A stretch of DNA of 64,000 bases from an uncultured Roseovarius sp. GTDB taxonomy: Bacteria; Pseudomonadota; Alphaproteobacteria; Rhodobacterales; Rhodobacteraceae. Where the stretch lies: the NCBI GenBank assembly GCA_947496175.1, contig CANMBU010000001.1:310001-374000 (forward strand), read 5' to 3'. Position 1 is the stretch's first letter, and every line of letters starts with the position of its first letter. A program made the translations under genes and the position numbers. Of this stretch, positions 19,335 to 27,411 are shown in pieces. The notes under the pieces were generated by a model. It made no database searches and had not been told where the DNA came from. It saw nothing but the letters and a program-made list of their open reading frames with translations.

Positions 19335-20531
19335 TTAGCCCGGCACAGCCGTACCAGCATTGTCGCCCACGCCATCGCGACGCGACTTGGCTGCCGCCAG
19401 CGTATCGCGCAGTTCAGCCTCCATCTTCTTAAGCTCCTCTTCCGCCGCCGCGCGACGAGCCTTGCCCTCATCGGCAATTTGAAGGCTCTCTTCGATGGTG
19501 CCAATGAGGTCCGCATTGGCCTGTTTCACCGCTTCGATGTCAAACACGCCGCGCTCCATCTCTTCGCGGATCATCTTGTTGGCATCCCGCAGGTTCTCGG
19601 CGTTGGATGTCAAAAGCTCATTCGTCAGATCATTGGCATCTCTAACCGCCGCAGCGGCTTCGGCAGAACGTTGAATGGTCACGGCCTGCGCCAGTTGCGT
19701 TTCCCATAGTGGCACGGTGTTCACAAGCGTCGAGTTGATCTTGGTCACCAGCGACTTGTCATTTTCCTGCACCAACCGGATTGATGGCAGCGACTGCATC
19801 GTTACCTGACGCGTGAGTTTTAGGTCATGCACCCGGCGTTCCAGATCATCGCGCGCAGCGCGCAAGTCACGCAACTCCTGCGCCTGCATCACCTGCTGAT
19901 CTTCTGGCGCGGCCTGCACTTCGGCCTCTTTGGCCGGAATGGCAGTCTCGTCCAACTCTTTCAGCTTTTCCTCGCCCGCCGCAATATAGAGCGCCAGCTC
20001 ATCATAGAACTGCAAGGTTTTTTCATAGAGCAGATCAAGCGACTTGATATCCTTCAACAGCGTATGCTCATGCGCCAAAAGGTCATCTGTAATCTTGTCG
20101 ATCTGACCCTGCACCGTTTCGAATTTTGCCGTGAACTTGGCAAATGGCGCTGCACGTCCCAACAGCTTTTCCCACCAGGTCCGTTCGCGCCGCACATCCA
20201 GCTCAGAGACCGAAAACCCCCGGATTGTCGTCACGATGTTGCGCAGCGAACTGCCCGCCGGACCCACGTCCTTGTTCCGTACGCCCTGCAGCATTGATTG
20301 AGAGATCTCCTGCAGCTCGGCTTGTGCGGCAGATCCGAAAGACACAATCGAATTGGTATCCCCCATGTCGATCTCATCCATCCGCTTGCGGATTTCAGCG
20401 CCCTCCGCAGGGTCAGCCTGCGCAAGCGGTACGATGGCACCCGCCTCTTTCGGCTCAGGCAAGATCACCCGGCTGATCTCTTCCACTTCGGCCAATGCAG
20501 CCTCGGCTTTTTTGCGAATAGTCTCTGACAT
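19335..20531 (-). CDS. telA: Toxic anion resistance protein TelA family
   Basis: 398-residue cytoplasmic, almost entirely helical/coiled-coil protein of the TelA (KlaA) family. The MSxxIRKKAEAAL start, the RRERTWWEKLLG segment and the central conserved coiled coil with TMQSLPSIRLVQ are visible. TelA homologues were first linked to tellurite resistance, and later work associates them with envelope stress and nisin or other antimicrobial tolerance. The actual trigger here is unknown. It lies 17 bases downstream of the xpaC-type gene on the same strand, a conserved pairing across bacteria. Confidence 0.9.
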   Translation of the reverse strand: MSETIRKKAEAALAEVEEISRVILPEPKEAGAIVPLAQADPAEGAEIRKRMDEIDMGDTNSIVSFGSAAQAELQEISQSMLQGVRNKDVGPAGSSLRNIVTTIRGFSVSELDVRRERTWWEKLLGRAAPFAKFTAKFETVQGQIDKITDDLLAHEHTLLKDIKSLDLLYEKTLQFYDELALYIAAGEEKLKELDETAIPAKEAEVQAAPEDQQVMQAQELRDLRAARDDLERRVHDLKLTRQVTMQSLPSIRLVQENDKSLVTKINSTLVNTVPLWETQLAQAVTIQRSAEAAAAVRDANDLTNELLTSNAENLRDANKMIREEMERGVFDIEAVKQANADLIGTIEESLQIADEGKARRAAAEEELKKMEAELRDTLAAAKSRRDGVGDNAGTAVPG

Positions 20532-20548
20532 AGTACCCCCTCTTCGGG

Positions 20549-21445
20549 CTATTGCGTGTCGTCCAAACGAATGCCTTCGCGTGCAAGTCTGTCACGCAGA
20601 ACGCTGATTTCGATTTCCAGATCACTGTTGTTGTCGGTCAAAAGCTTGCGCGTCTTGGCCGTAAAATTCTCTTCAAGATCGGTAAGCAGCATCATGTAGT
20701 CCGAGCGCGCCCCGGCATCCCGCGACCGGCTATAGATATCTGCAAACTTCACCGTCGCATCGCGCGCACCCATAAGATAGACGCCCAAATACTTTCGCGC
20801 GGCAGTCAAGTCACGCGGGTCATCCTCAACAGTGCGCAGCATATCCCGGACACTCACCTGAAACCGTTCCAGCCGTGCCTCAGCCTGACGATCACCTGCG
20901 CGTTTGATCGCATCTGTCATACCGCTGAGATAGCTCTCGGCCTTGTCGACGACCCGGGCGACACGGTCTGTCTGTGCCTTGTCGATCCCTTCCATGCCTT
21001 TGTCGCGCATCGGATCGGGGCCAAAGGCGAAAAAGTGCAAGACGCACCCCAAAGCCGCGTAAATGAGCGGGGCCACGACCCCTCCGCCGCTGGCATATCC
21101 TGCCACTGCCAGGCCCAACCCCGTGAGAGCAGAGCCTGCCATTTTGCGCGGAAACCCAGGCGCACGTGCTACTTTTCGCGCCTCATAGGATTCCTGCGCG
21201 ACAATCCCTTCGCGCGTCAGCCACGCTGCCAAAAGCAAAAGACCTAGGGCTGCAAGATACAGCGCCAGACCAGTCGGCCCTGACGTAAAAGCTGCCCAGA
21301 TCAGTGGCAGAGGTGCCAGGAAAAGTACGTTAACACGCCCGCCCGCCTGTGTCCGACGCGCACCTTGGTAGGCGCCACGTTCCGGCATTCCATCTGATGG
21401 CGGTTTTCCATCAGGACTATATTTTCCGCCAAATCGCTGTGCCAT
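20549..21445 (-). CDS. XpaC-like protein (5-bromo-4-chloroindolyl phosphate hydrolysis family)
   Basis: 298-residue protein with two or more membrane helices between about residues 38 and 145, followed by a helical cytoplasmic domain (FADIYSRSRDAGARSDYMMLL) that matches the XpaC family. XpaC and TelA genes are repeatedly neighbours, and both are tied to envelope or toxic-anion stress. The family's name comes from a hydrolysis phenotype rather than a demonstrated active site. Its ribosome site GGAGG lies within the last codons of a 27-codon frame whose stop overlaps this ATG (TAATG), implying translational coupling. Confidence 0.85.
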   Translation of the reverse strand: MAQRFGGKYSPDGKPPSDGMPERGAYQGARRTQAGGRVNVLFLAPLPLIWAAFTSGPTGLALYLAALGLLLLAAWLTREGIVAQESYEARKVARAPGFPRKMAGSALTGLGLAVAGYASGGGVVAPLIYAALGCVLHFFAFGPDPMRDKGMEGIDKAQTDRVARVVDKAESYLSGMTDAIKRAGDRQAEARLERFQVSVRDMLRTVEDDPRDLTAARKYLGVYLMGARDATVKFADIYSRSRDAGARSDYMMLLTDLEENFTAKTRKLLTDNNSDLEIEISVLRDRLAREGIRLDDTQ

Positions 21446-21528
21446 TATACGCCTCCTGCAATCGAGACGTAGAGGATCAGTATGACAAGCAGAAAAAACG
21501 CCAGTCGTTGCAGGCCGCTTCCAGTCAT
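21445..21528 (-). CDS. Putative 27-residue membrane peptide, translationally coupled to xpaC
   Basis: A 27-codon frame, MTGSGLQRLAFFLL...YVSIAGGV, encodes a single hydrophobic helix with a short basic N-terminus. A good GAGGGG ribosome site lies five bases before its ATG, and its TAA overlaps the ATG of the next gene by one base while containing that gene's GGAGG site. The gap to terC would otherwise be noncoding. I know of no named family. It could be a functional small membrane protein or simply a coupling frame. Confidence 0.5.
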   Translation of the reverse strand: MTGSGLQRLAFFLLVILILYVSIAGGV

Positions 21529-21596
21529 ATGCCCCTCAAATTTGCATCCACCCCATGAAACTTAGGTCATGCCCGCTCCCCTTGCTAGGGGGAAGT

Positions 21597-21629
21597 TTGT
21601 GGGCACCGACGCAACCAGAGCGCCCACAA
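21597..21629 (-). terminator. Hairpin between terC and the TelA cluster (weak terminator candidate)
   Basis: GC-rich 8-bp stem TTGTGGGC (21597-21604) and GCCCACAA (21622-21629), 17-base loop, immediately downstream of the terC stop. A second small CCCC/GGGG hairpin follows in the direction of transcription. There is no T-tract, so it may only reduce read-through from terC into the cluster. Confidence 0.35.
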
Positions 21630-21646
21630 GTTTCTTTGACCAAACC

Positions 21647-22468
21647 CTAGTGCAGTTTGGAATGCGTACGCCGCTCAGCGTTGAGCTTGCGCGTATAGCC
21701 CGATTGGATGATCTCCACAGCCACCAGTACCAGAACAGAGAAGTAGAAGGTGGTCTTGGACATTGGAATGACTTCGTATCCAAACACCTTGAGCGCCAGA
21801 CTGTCATCATGCATCGCATGCGCAGCCGCCTGTCCCGCCTCACCTAAGAGAACCACACCGACAATCAGGAGAATAAAGAGACCCAAAACCTCGTACATTC
21901 GGTTTTTCTCAAGAAACCTCGTCACACCATCGGCCAGTACAAGCATTGCGATACCCGACAGGATGATCGCCGTAGCCAAAATGGGGAAAACATCCGTGAT
22001 CGCCAACGCCGACAACACCGAGTCAAAGGAAAAGATAAGGTTCATCAACACGATAAGCATCACAACTTTAACAGCGGACTTTCCTGACTTGCCTTCTACA
22101 TCAGTATCAAGATGCTCAATCGTGAGCATGTGGCTGATCTCTTTCACCGCTGTGTAGATGATAAATATGCCGCCCAGGATAAACACGCAGGTGGCAAAAT
22201 TCACGCCCCCCTCAATCAGCCCCGGTGAACTGAACACAAAGAACGGCTCAGCCATCGCATCAATCAACTGGATCATCGTGAAAAGCAGGATCACCCTCAG
22301 CGCCACAGCGATGATGATGCCCCAGAACCGCACCGCCTTTTGATGCGCGACCGGCGCGCGCTGCGATTCGATCGAGATATAGAGAAGGTTGTCAAACCCC
22401 AGAACCGCCTGCAGGAAACACAGCATCAGCAGGTTGCCAAGGTTTTCAATCGTCAATAGTTCGGCCAT
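21647..22468 (-). CDS. TerC family integral membrane protein
   Basis: 273-residue protein with about seven membrane helices. The acidic membrane motifs expected of TerC are visible (AVLGFDNLLYI near residue 25, NLIFSFDSVLSALA near 145), consistent with metal-ion binding or transport. TerC proteins are associated with tellurite resistance and, in characterised cases, manganese export. The basic tail (RKLNAERRTHSKLH) is cytoplasmic. It lies just upstream of the TelA/XpaC cluster on the same strand, which supports a shared stress function, although a hairpin separates them. Confidence 0.88.
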   Translation of the reverse strand: MAELLTIENLGNLLMLCFLQAVLGFDNLLYISIESQRAPVAHQKAVRFWGIIIAVALRVILLFTMIQLIDAMAEPFFVFSSPGLIEGGVNFATCVFILGGIFIIYTAVKEISHMLTIEHLDTDVEGKSGKSAVKVVMLIVLMNLIFSFDSVLSALAITDVFPILATAIILSGIAMLVLADGVTRFLEKNRMYEVLGLFILLIVGVVLLGEAGQAAAHAMHDDSLALKVFGYEVIPMSKTTFYFSVLVLVAVEIIQSGYTRKLNAERRTHSKLH

Positions 22469-22605
22469 TTTGTTGCCCTCGTTACATGTGCCGTTTTTTG
22501 CTGATTACCCCAGTGGCGTAGTAAAAACAAAACCAAACCCGTCGGAATGGACGAAGAGCACTGTTTCACCTAGAATTTTCCGAAAACGCGACGATTGGGA
22601 CACGC

Positions 22606-24576
22606 ATGACATCGGTTCGCCTCAGACTTTTGATCCTGGCTCTGTTGCCACTGGTGGTGCTGATGCCGCTCTTGCTTTGGCTTGCCGTCAATCGTTGGGC
22701 GGCAAATTATGACAACCTGCTCATCGCCAACGTCGAAAGCGACCTGCGCATCGCCGAACAATACCTGGCGCAAATCATGACCACAACGGGCGACGGCGTC
22801 GAAGCACTCGCCTCTTCAACTACGTTCCATGAGGCCGCAGGGCTATCGCGAGAAAAGTTCGAGGCCTTTCTAGAGAAAAAGCGTGAAACGCTTGGCTTGG
22901 ACTTTCTCTACTACCTGCCACGCGGTGCAGCACAGGTGGCAGGTGACAAATGGCGGGTCATAGAAACGGCTATCAATGGCCCGGGCGCGACAGAGATCGA
23001 CATCTTTTCCGGGGCAGATTTGTCCGCCGTGGACAACGCGCTGGCCGCGCGCGCGCGCCTTCCACTGATTGAAACAGAGGCTGCCGTGCCAACCGACCGC
23101 ACAGTCGAGGATCGGGGTATGGTCGTTCACACGGCAACAGGTGTTTCCGTTCCGGGTCGTATTGGCGTTTTGGTCGGAGGAATTCTTCTCAACCGCAACC
23201 TTGATTTCATCGATACGATCAACGCCCTGGTCTATCACTCTGAGGGTACGGAAAACGGTGATCGTCAAGGCACAGCGACACTTTTTCTGGAAGATGTAAG
23301 AGTGTCGACCAATGTACGGCTCTTCGAGGGTGAGCGCGCCTTGGGCACGCGCGTGTCTGCCGTGGTGCGGCATGCAGTGCTGGATGAGGGGCAGACCTGG
23401 CTCAATCGCGCTTTTGTTGTGAACGATTGGTACATATCCGGCTATCTGCCCTTGATCGACAGTATGGATCAACGCGTTGGGATGCTCTATGTCGGCTATC
23501 TTGAGGCGCCTTTCATAGCAGCCAAACGCGGAGCTTACGTTCTGATCTTTGCCGCTTTCGCTGCGGTGCTTGCCCTCACTATCCCGCTGTTCCTGCGACT
23601 GGCTGGTGGAATATTCTCACCTCTGGAACGCATGACACAAACCATGAAACGCGTCGAAGATGGCCAGCTTGATGCCCGCATCGGCGACGTTGCGGCCAAG
23701 GATGAAATTGGTGAGGTGGCCGCTCATTTGGATGAATTGCTTGATCAGGTACAGGAGCGCGACCGCGCACTCCGGTCTTGGGCTGACGAGCTGAACACAC
23801 GCGTGGAAGATCGCACCAAGGAGCTGCGCGACACCAATGAAAAGCTTGAGGCGACCTATCAGCAATTGGTGATGAGCGAAAAACTGGCCTCAATCGGTGA
23901 AATCACCGCTGGCGTTGCGCATGAGATCAACAATCCAGTGGCCGTGATACAAGGCAATGTGGATGTGATCCGCGAAACTCTGGCGGATGCAGCCGACCCT
24001 GTCGCGACGGAGCTTGCGCTCATTGACCAGCAGATTTCACGCATCAACGCAATTGTTGGCAAGCTTTTGCAGTTTGCACGTCCCGGCGACTACGGAGTGT
24101 TCGCCGACCAGGTGGATGTGGCCGGCGTGCTGGACGATTGCCTTGTGCTTGTGGACTATGTTCTGAGCAAGGGTGACATTAATGTTGAGATCGAGCGCTC
24201 TGATGCGCCACTTGTCAGCATCAACACAGGCGAATTGCAGCAAGTGATCATCAACCTTGTGGTCAATGCGGTGCAAGCCATGGACAACGAGGGGAAACTG
24301 AAACTGACAGTTGGCAAATCCATGCGAGAGGGGCGCATTGGCACTGCGCTCGTGGTGTCCGACACCGGGCCAGGTGTCGATGCGACGCGGTTAAACACGG
24401 TGTTCGATCCGTTCTATACAACCAAGCTTGGCGAGGGCACCGGGTTGGGTCTGTCAGTGAGCCAGACGCTTATTGGTCAGGCCAATGGGCTGATCAGTGT
24501 CCGCAACAAACCAGAAGGTGGTGCTGAGTTTTCTGTCTGGCTCCCCAAGGCGCAGGACGACCAGGAGGCCGCTTAA
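22606..24576 (+). CDS. Sensor histidine kinase (HAMP, HisKA, HATPase)
   Basis: 656-residue membrane kinase. A first membrane helix at 8-28 is followed by a large periplasmic sensor region to about 305 with an extended PAS/Cache-like look, then a second helix (310-330), HAMP (330-380), and a coiled coil. The dimerisation domain has phospho-acceptor His439 in AGVAHEINNP. The ATPase shows the N box around 550, DTGPG 586-590 and GEGTGLGL 609-616. The ligand is unknown. It faces the response regulator of the FDH operon tail to tail (4-bp overlap, TTAA), its most likely partner. Confidence 0.91.
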   Translation: MTSVRLRLLILALLPLVVLMPLLLWLAVNRWAANYDNLLIANVESDLRIAEQYLAQIMTTTGDGVEALASSTTFHEAAGLSREKFEAFLEKKRETLGLDFLYYLPRGAAQVAGDKWRVIETAINGPGATEIDIFSGADLSAVDNALAARARLPLIETEAAVPTDRTVEDRGMVVHTATGVSVPGRIGVLVGGILLNRNLDFIDTINALVYHSEGTENGDRQGTATLFLEDVRVSTNVRLFEGERALGTRVSAVVRHAVLDEGQTWLNRAFVVNDWYISGYLPLIDSMDQRVGMLYVGYLEAPFIAAKRGAYVLIFAAFAAVLALTIPLFLRLAGGIFSPLERMTQTMKRVEDGQLDARIGDVAAKDEIGEVAAHLDELLDQVQERDRALRSWADELNTRVEDRTKELRDTNEKLEATYQQLVMSEKLASIGEITAGVAHEINNPVAVIQGNVDVIRETLADAADPVATELALIDQQISRINAIVGKLLQFARPGDYGVFADQVDVAGVLDDCLVLVDYVLSKGDINVEIERSDAPLVSINTGELQQVIINLVVNAVQAMDNEGKLKLTVGKSMREGRIGTALVVSDTGPGVDATRLNTVFDPFYTTKLGEGTGLGLSVSQTLIGQANGLISVRNKPEGGAEFSVWLPKAQDDQEAA

Positions 24577-25952
24577 CCGCCCCAGGCCGCGCATTTGCGG
24601 TCAATCGTCTTACGTGACACACCCAAACGCCGCGCGGCCTCAGCCCGATTTCCACCACATGCATCCAGGACGTTGAGAATGTGGCGTTGTTCGACCAATT
24701 CCAGCGTTTCAATGGCCTGCGCACCTGAGACCGTTCCACGACCGTCAAACTCTTCTGGGAACCCTCCCAAGATCACCGACCTTTCAATCAGATTGCGCAG
24801 CTCACGCACATTGCCCGGCCAGCTATAGCGGCTCAATTTGAGCAACACCTCTTCGTTGAGATCAAGTGCAGGAAGCCCAAGGGTTTCCGAGGATTCGCTC
24901 ATAAACAAGGACGCAAGCTCAACAATGTCGTCCTGGCGGTCGCAGAGATTGGGCATCGCAACCTGCACGACGTTGATCCTGTGATAAAGATCCGCACGGA
25001 ACTTGCCCGCTGCCACACCTTCCCGTAAGTCAGCATTGGTGGCAAAGAAAAACCTCAGATTGAGAGGGATTTCGCGCTCAGCCCCCAAAGGCCGAATGCG
25101 ATGATCCTCCAGCACCCGCAGCAAGGCCGCCTGCACCTGTTCAGGCATCTGCGCCACTTCATCCAGAAAAAGCGTGCCGCCATCGGCGTGGAGGAACAAC
25201 CCATCCTTGCGATGGGCTTGGCCCTCAATGATGCCAAACAATTCTTCGGCAATATGGTCGGGAGAAATCGCCGCACAATTCACGGCGACAAAGGGTTTGT
25301 CCGCACGGTCCGACAACCCATGTAGCGTGCGCGCGGCCACTTCTTTACCCGTGCCACTTGCCCCGGTGAAAAGTACCGGAGTTGGGGTCGGTGCCACTTT
25401 GACCAACGTATCACGTACAGCCTGAATGGCAGGCGAATGGCCCAACAACCGTCCGGGACCACGGGAGCTACCTCCGGTCAGTTCGTGCTTAAGCAGGAAG
25501 TTTTCTCGCCGCAGGAATTTTCTGTCCAGGGCGCGCGCCACAGCGTTCAGGATTTGATTGGCTCGAAACGGCTTAAGCACAAAATCCGCCACACCCGTGC
25601 GCAGCGCCTGAATTGCCGTATCCAGATCTGCATAAGCCGTGATCATAATGGCATCGGCAAACAACCCAACTTGCCGCTGTTCTTCCAACCACTGCAGACC
25701 CGTCTTATTGGGCATGATATTGTCGAGGATCACCAGATCAAAATGCGACTGATCCAGAATGGCCGTTGCCTGTTCGGTTGAACGCGCCTGCTCCAACCGC
25801 TTCACCCGTGGCTCAAGAATTTTGGTCAGAAAATTCCGCATTCCCGGCTCATCATCAATGACGAGCACCGAGGCGAATTGCAGGTTTTCACCATAGTCTT
25901 TGTCCGGCTGCACCGCAGAGGTAGCGCCGGGCTGTGCCGCGGGTTTGTTCAT
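24573..25952 (-). CDS. NtrC-type response regulator lacking the GAFTGA loop
   Basis: 459 residues: receiver domain (acidic pair Asp33/Asp34, phospho-acceptor Asp77, Lys127), AAA+ domain (Walker A GASGTGKE at 197-204, Walker B GGTLFLDEV) and a Fis-type helix-turn-helix at the end (GGNRAEAARRLGVSRKTID). The sigma-54 contact loop is absent: after ELFG (237-240) the text is IIEGQAHRKDGLF instead of the GAFTGA-containing segment, about three residues shorter. As for Rhodobacter capsulatus NtrC, it may act with a sigma-70-type RNA polymerase. It is the last gene of the FDH operon and overlaps the convergent kinase stop. Confidence 0.9.
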   Translation of the reverse strand: MNKPAAQPGATSAVQPDKDYGENLQFASVLVIDDEPGMRNFLTKILEPRVKRLEQARSTEQATAILDQSHFDLVILDNIMPNKTGLQWLEEQRQVGLFADAIMITAYADLDTAIQALRTGVADFVLKPFRANQILNAVARALDRKFLRRENFLLKHELTGGSSRGPGRLLGHSPAIQAVRDTLVKVAPTPTPVLFTGASGTGKEVAARTLHGLSDRADKPFVAVNCAAISPDHIAEELFGIIEGQAHRKDGLFLHADGGTLFLDEVAQMPEQVQAALLRVLEDHRIRPLGAEREIPLNLRFFFATNADLREGVAAGKFRADLYHRINVVQVAMPNLCDRQDDIVELASLFMSESSETLGLPALDLNEEVLLKLSRYSWPGNVRELRNLIERSVILGGFPEEFDGRGTVSGAQAIETLELVEQRHILNVLDACGGNRAEAARRLGVSRKTIDRKCAAWGG

Positions 25953-25955
25953 TTT

Positions 25956-26087
25956 TCAGCCGTCGTCCAGACGCACCGCATTGCCAGTGTTCCGGTCACT
26001 CGCAGAAAAGCCGATTTCCCCAAGCGTGTACCACGCCCCTACGGCGATCACCGCTGTTGCCAGAAATGCCGTATACATGGCTTTCAT
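25956..26087 (-). CDS. 43-residue membrane peptide in the FDH operon
   Basis: Frame MKAMYTAFLATAVIAVGAWY...NAVRLDDG: one N-terminal membrane helix and a short polar tail. An AGGGAG ribosome site precedes the ATG. It fills the gap between the WD40-cytochrome c gene (one base upstream) and the response-regulator gene (three bases downstream), so it is plainly part of the operon and too short for many gene callers. Function unknown. By analogy to other respiratory complexes it could be a small accessory subunit or anchor, but this is inference. Confidence 0.65.
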   Translation of the reverse strand: MKAMYTAFLATAVIAVGAWYTLGEIGFSASDRNTGNAVRLDDG

Positions 26088-26088
26088 A

Positions 26089-27411
26089 TCAGTTCTCCCT
26101 CTTTTCCTCCGAAAAGGCACCGTTAGAAGCTTCCTTCAGAAATGCAACAAGATCCTTGCGATCTTGCTCCCCCGTAATCCGCTGCATTGGCATCTTAGAC
26201 CCTGGAATATAGTGATCCGGACCGATGTCGAACAGGGCATCAATGGTTTCATCCGTCCAAACAATCTCTGACCCGTCCAAAGTGTCGGAATAGGGATAAC
26301 CTTCAACAGTGCCTGCGCGTCTTCCAAAAACTTCATATAGCGTCGGGCCCGCTTTGCGAGAAGGCGGCGGGGTCAAAGCATGGCAGATCGAGCATTTGCG
26401 CATGAATTGCCGCTCGCCGTTGGACATCTCTTCTGGGTCCTTGAGAAAGCTGCGCACAGCCCCGCCAGCCGGGTCGAATTCATCCAGAAACGCCACCGGC
26501 CAGGCAAAGGCCACATCCTCGATCCCCCCGGCATAGATCAGCGTGCCGTCAGGTGAGAAACCCAGTGCCCAGACCGGCCCATTGCGCATGGCGCGAAAGT
26601 CACGGGCAATTTCCCACGTCGATGTGTCAATCATCATAATGTACCCAAGCCCGTCGCCAGCTGCGAGCGCCTGGGTGCCTTCATGATACGCCATGGACAG
26701 GATTGGACGCCGGTCAAGCGAGAAGTCCCGCAACGTTTCACCGTTTTCGGGGTCCACGATACGCGTGACACCGTCCACCGCCCCATAAGCCAACCAGCTT
26801 TCGTCAGGAGCGAGGATCAGTTTGTTTACCCCAAACCCTTGGTTGACAATGATCCGTGGAACGCCGTCAGGTTCGCTCAACCGCCAAACCCGGATCGTGC
26901 CATCGGCGGAAGAGGTGTAAATCCGTTGTCCATCGGCTGAGAACACCACATCGCTTACGCCAGATTGATGACCGGTCAGGAAACGCGGCTCGCTTCCGTC
27001 CAGTGGCCAGACACCAATGCTGCCATCCCAACTGGCTGAAACGATCTGCGTTTTGTCGGGCGATACATCGAGTGCTGCAACCTTGCCTTTGTGACCTTCA
27101 AACCGGCGCTGTGTGCCATCCTCAAGTGACCACAGGATGATATCGAAGTCATCCCCGCCGGAAATGGCCCTGGTCTCATCAATGAACTGGACAGTCACTA
27201 CGGCCGCCTCATGCCCCTCCAGCCATCGCGGCGTTCGTTCCGACCAAAGCCCAACCGAATTGTCGAAGCTTGAGGTCGCCACCTGCCCTGTCTGGGGATG
27301 CACGGCCAACCCCATGACCGGCCCACCGTGACCTTTCAGAGTTGTAAAGTCCTGCGCGGCGAGTGGGCCCGCCGCCAGGAACGTTATCAGCATTGCGGCC
27401 AGAGCGCGCAT
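26089..27411 (-). CDS. Periplasmic WD40 beta-propeller fused to cytochrome c
   Basis: 440 residues. Signal peptide through LAAQ (about residue 20); roughly seven WD40 repeats at 25-310 (for example LKGHGGPVMGLAVHP and LTGHQSGVSDVVFS); then a class I cytochrome c domain at about 325-425 with the haem motif Cys340-S-I-Cys343-His344 and probable axial Met407 (PGSKMPMQ). It likely carries electrons next to the formate dehydrogenase in the periplasm, with the propeller as docking platform. Its ATG follows the gamma-subunit stop directly (TAAATG), a strong sign of cotranslation. Confidence 0.88.
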   Translation of the reverse strand: MRALAAMLITFLAAGPLAAQDFTTLKGHGGPVMGLAVHPQTGQVATSSFDNSVGLWSERTPRWLEGHEAAVVTVQFIDETRAISGGDDFDIILWSLEDGTQRRFEGHKGKVAALDVSPDKTQIVSASWDGSIGVWPLDGSEPRFLTGHQSGVSDVVFSADGQRIYTSSADGTIRVWRLSEPDGVPRIIVNQGFGVNKLILAPDESWLAYGAVDGVTRIVDPENGETLRDFSLDRRPILSMAYHEGTQALAAGDGLGYIMMIDTSTWEIARDFRAMRNGPVWALGFSPDGTLIYAGGIEDVAFAWPVAFLDEFDPAGGAVRSFLKDPEEMSNGERQFMRKCSICHALTPPPSRKAGPTLYEVFGRRAGTVEGYPYSDTLDGSEIVWTDETIDALFDIGPDHYIPGSKMPMQRITGEQDRKDLVAFLKEASNGAFSEEKREN

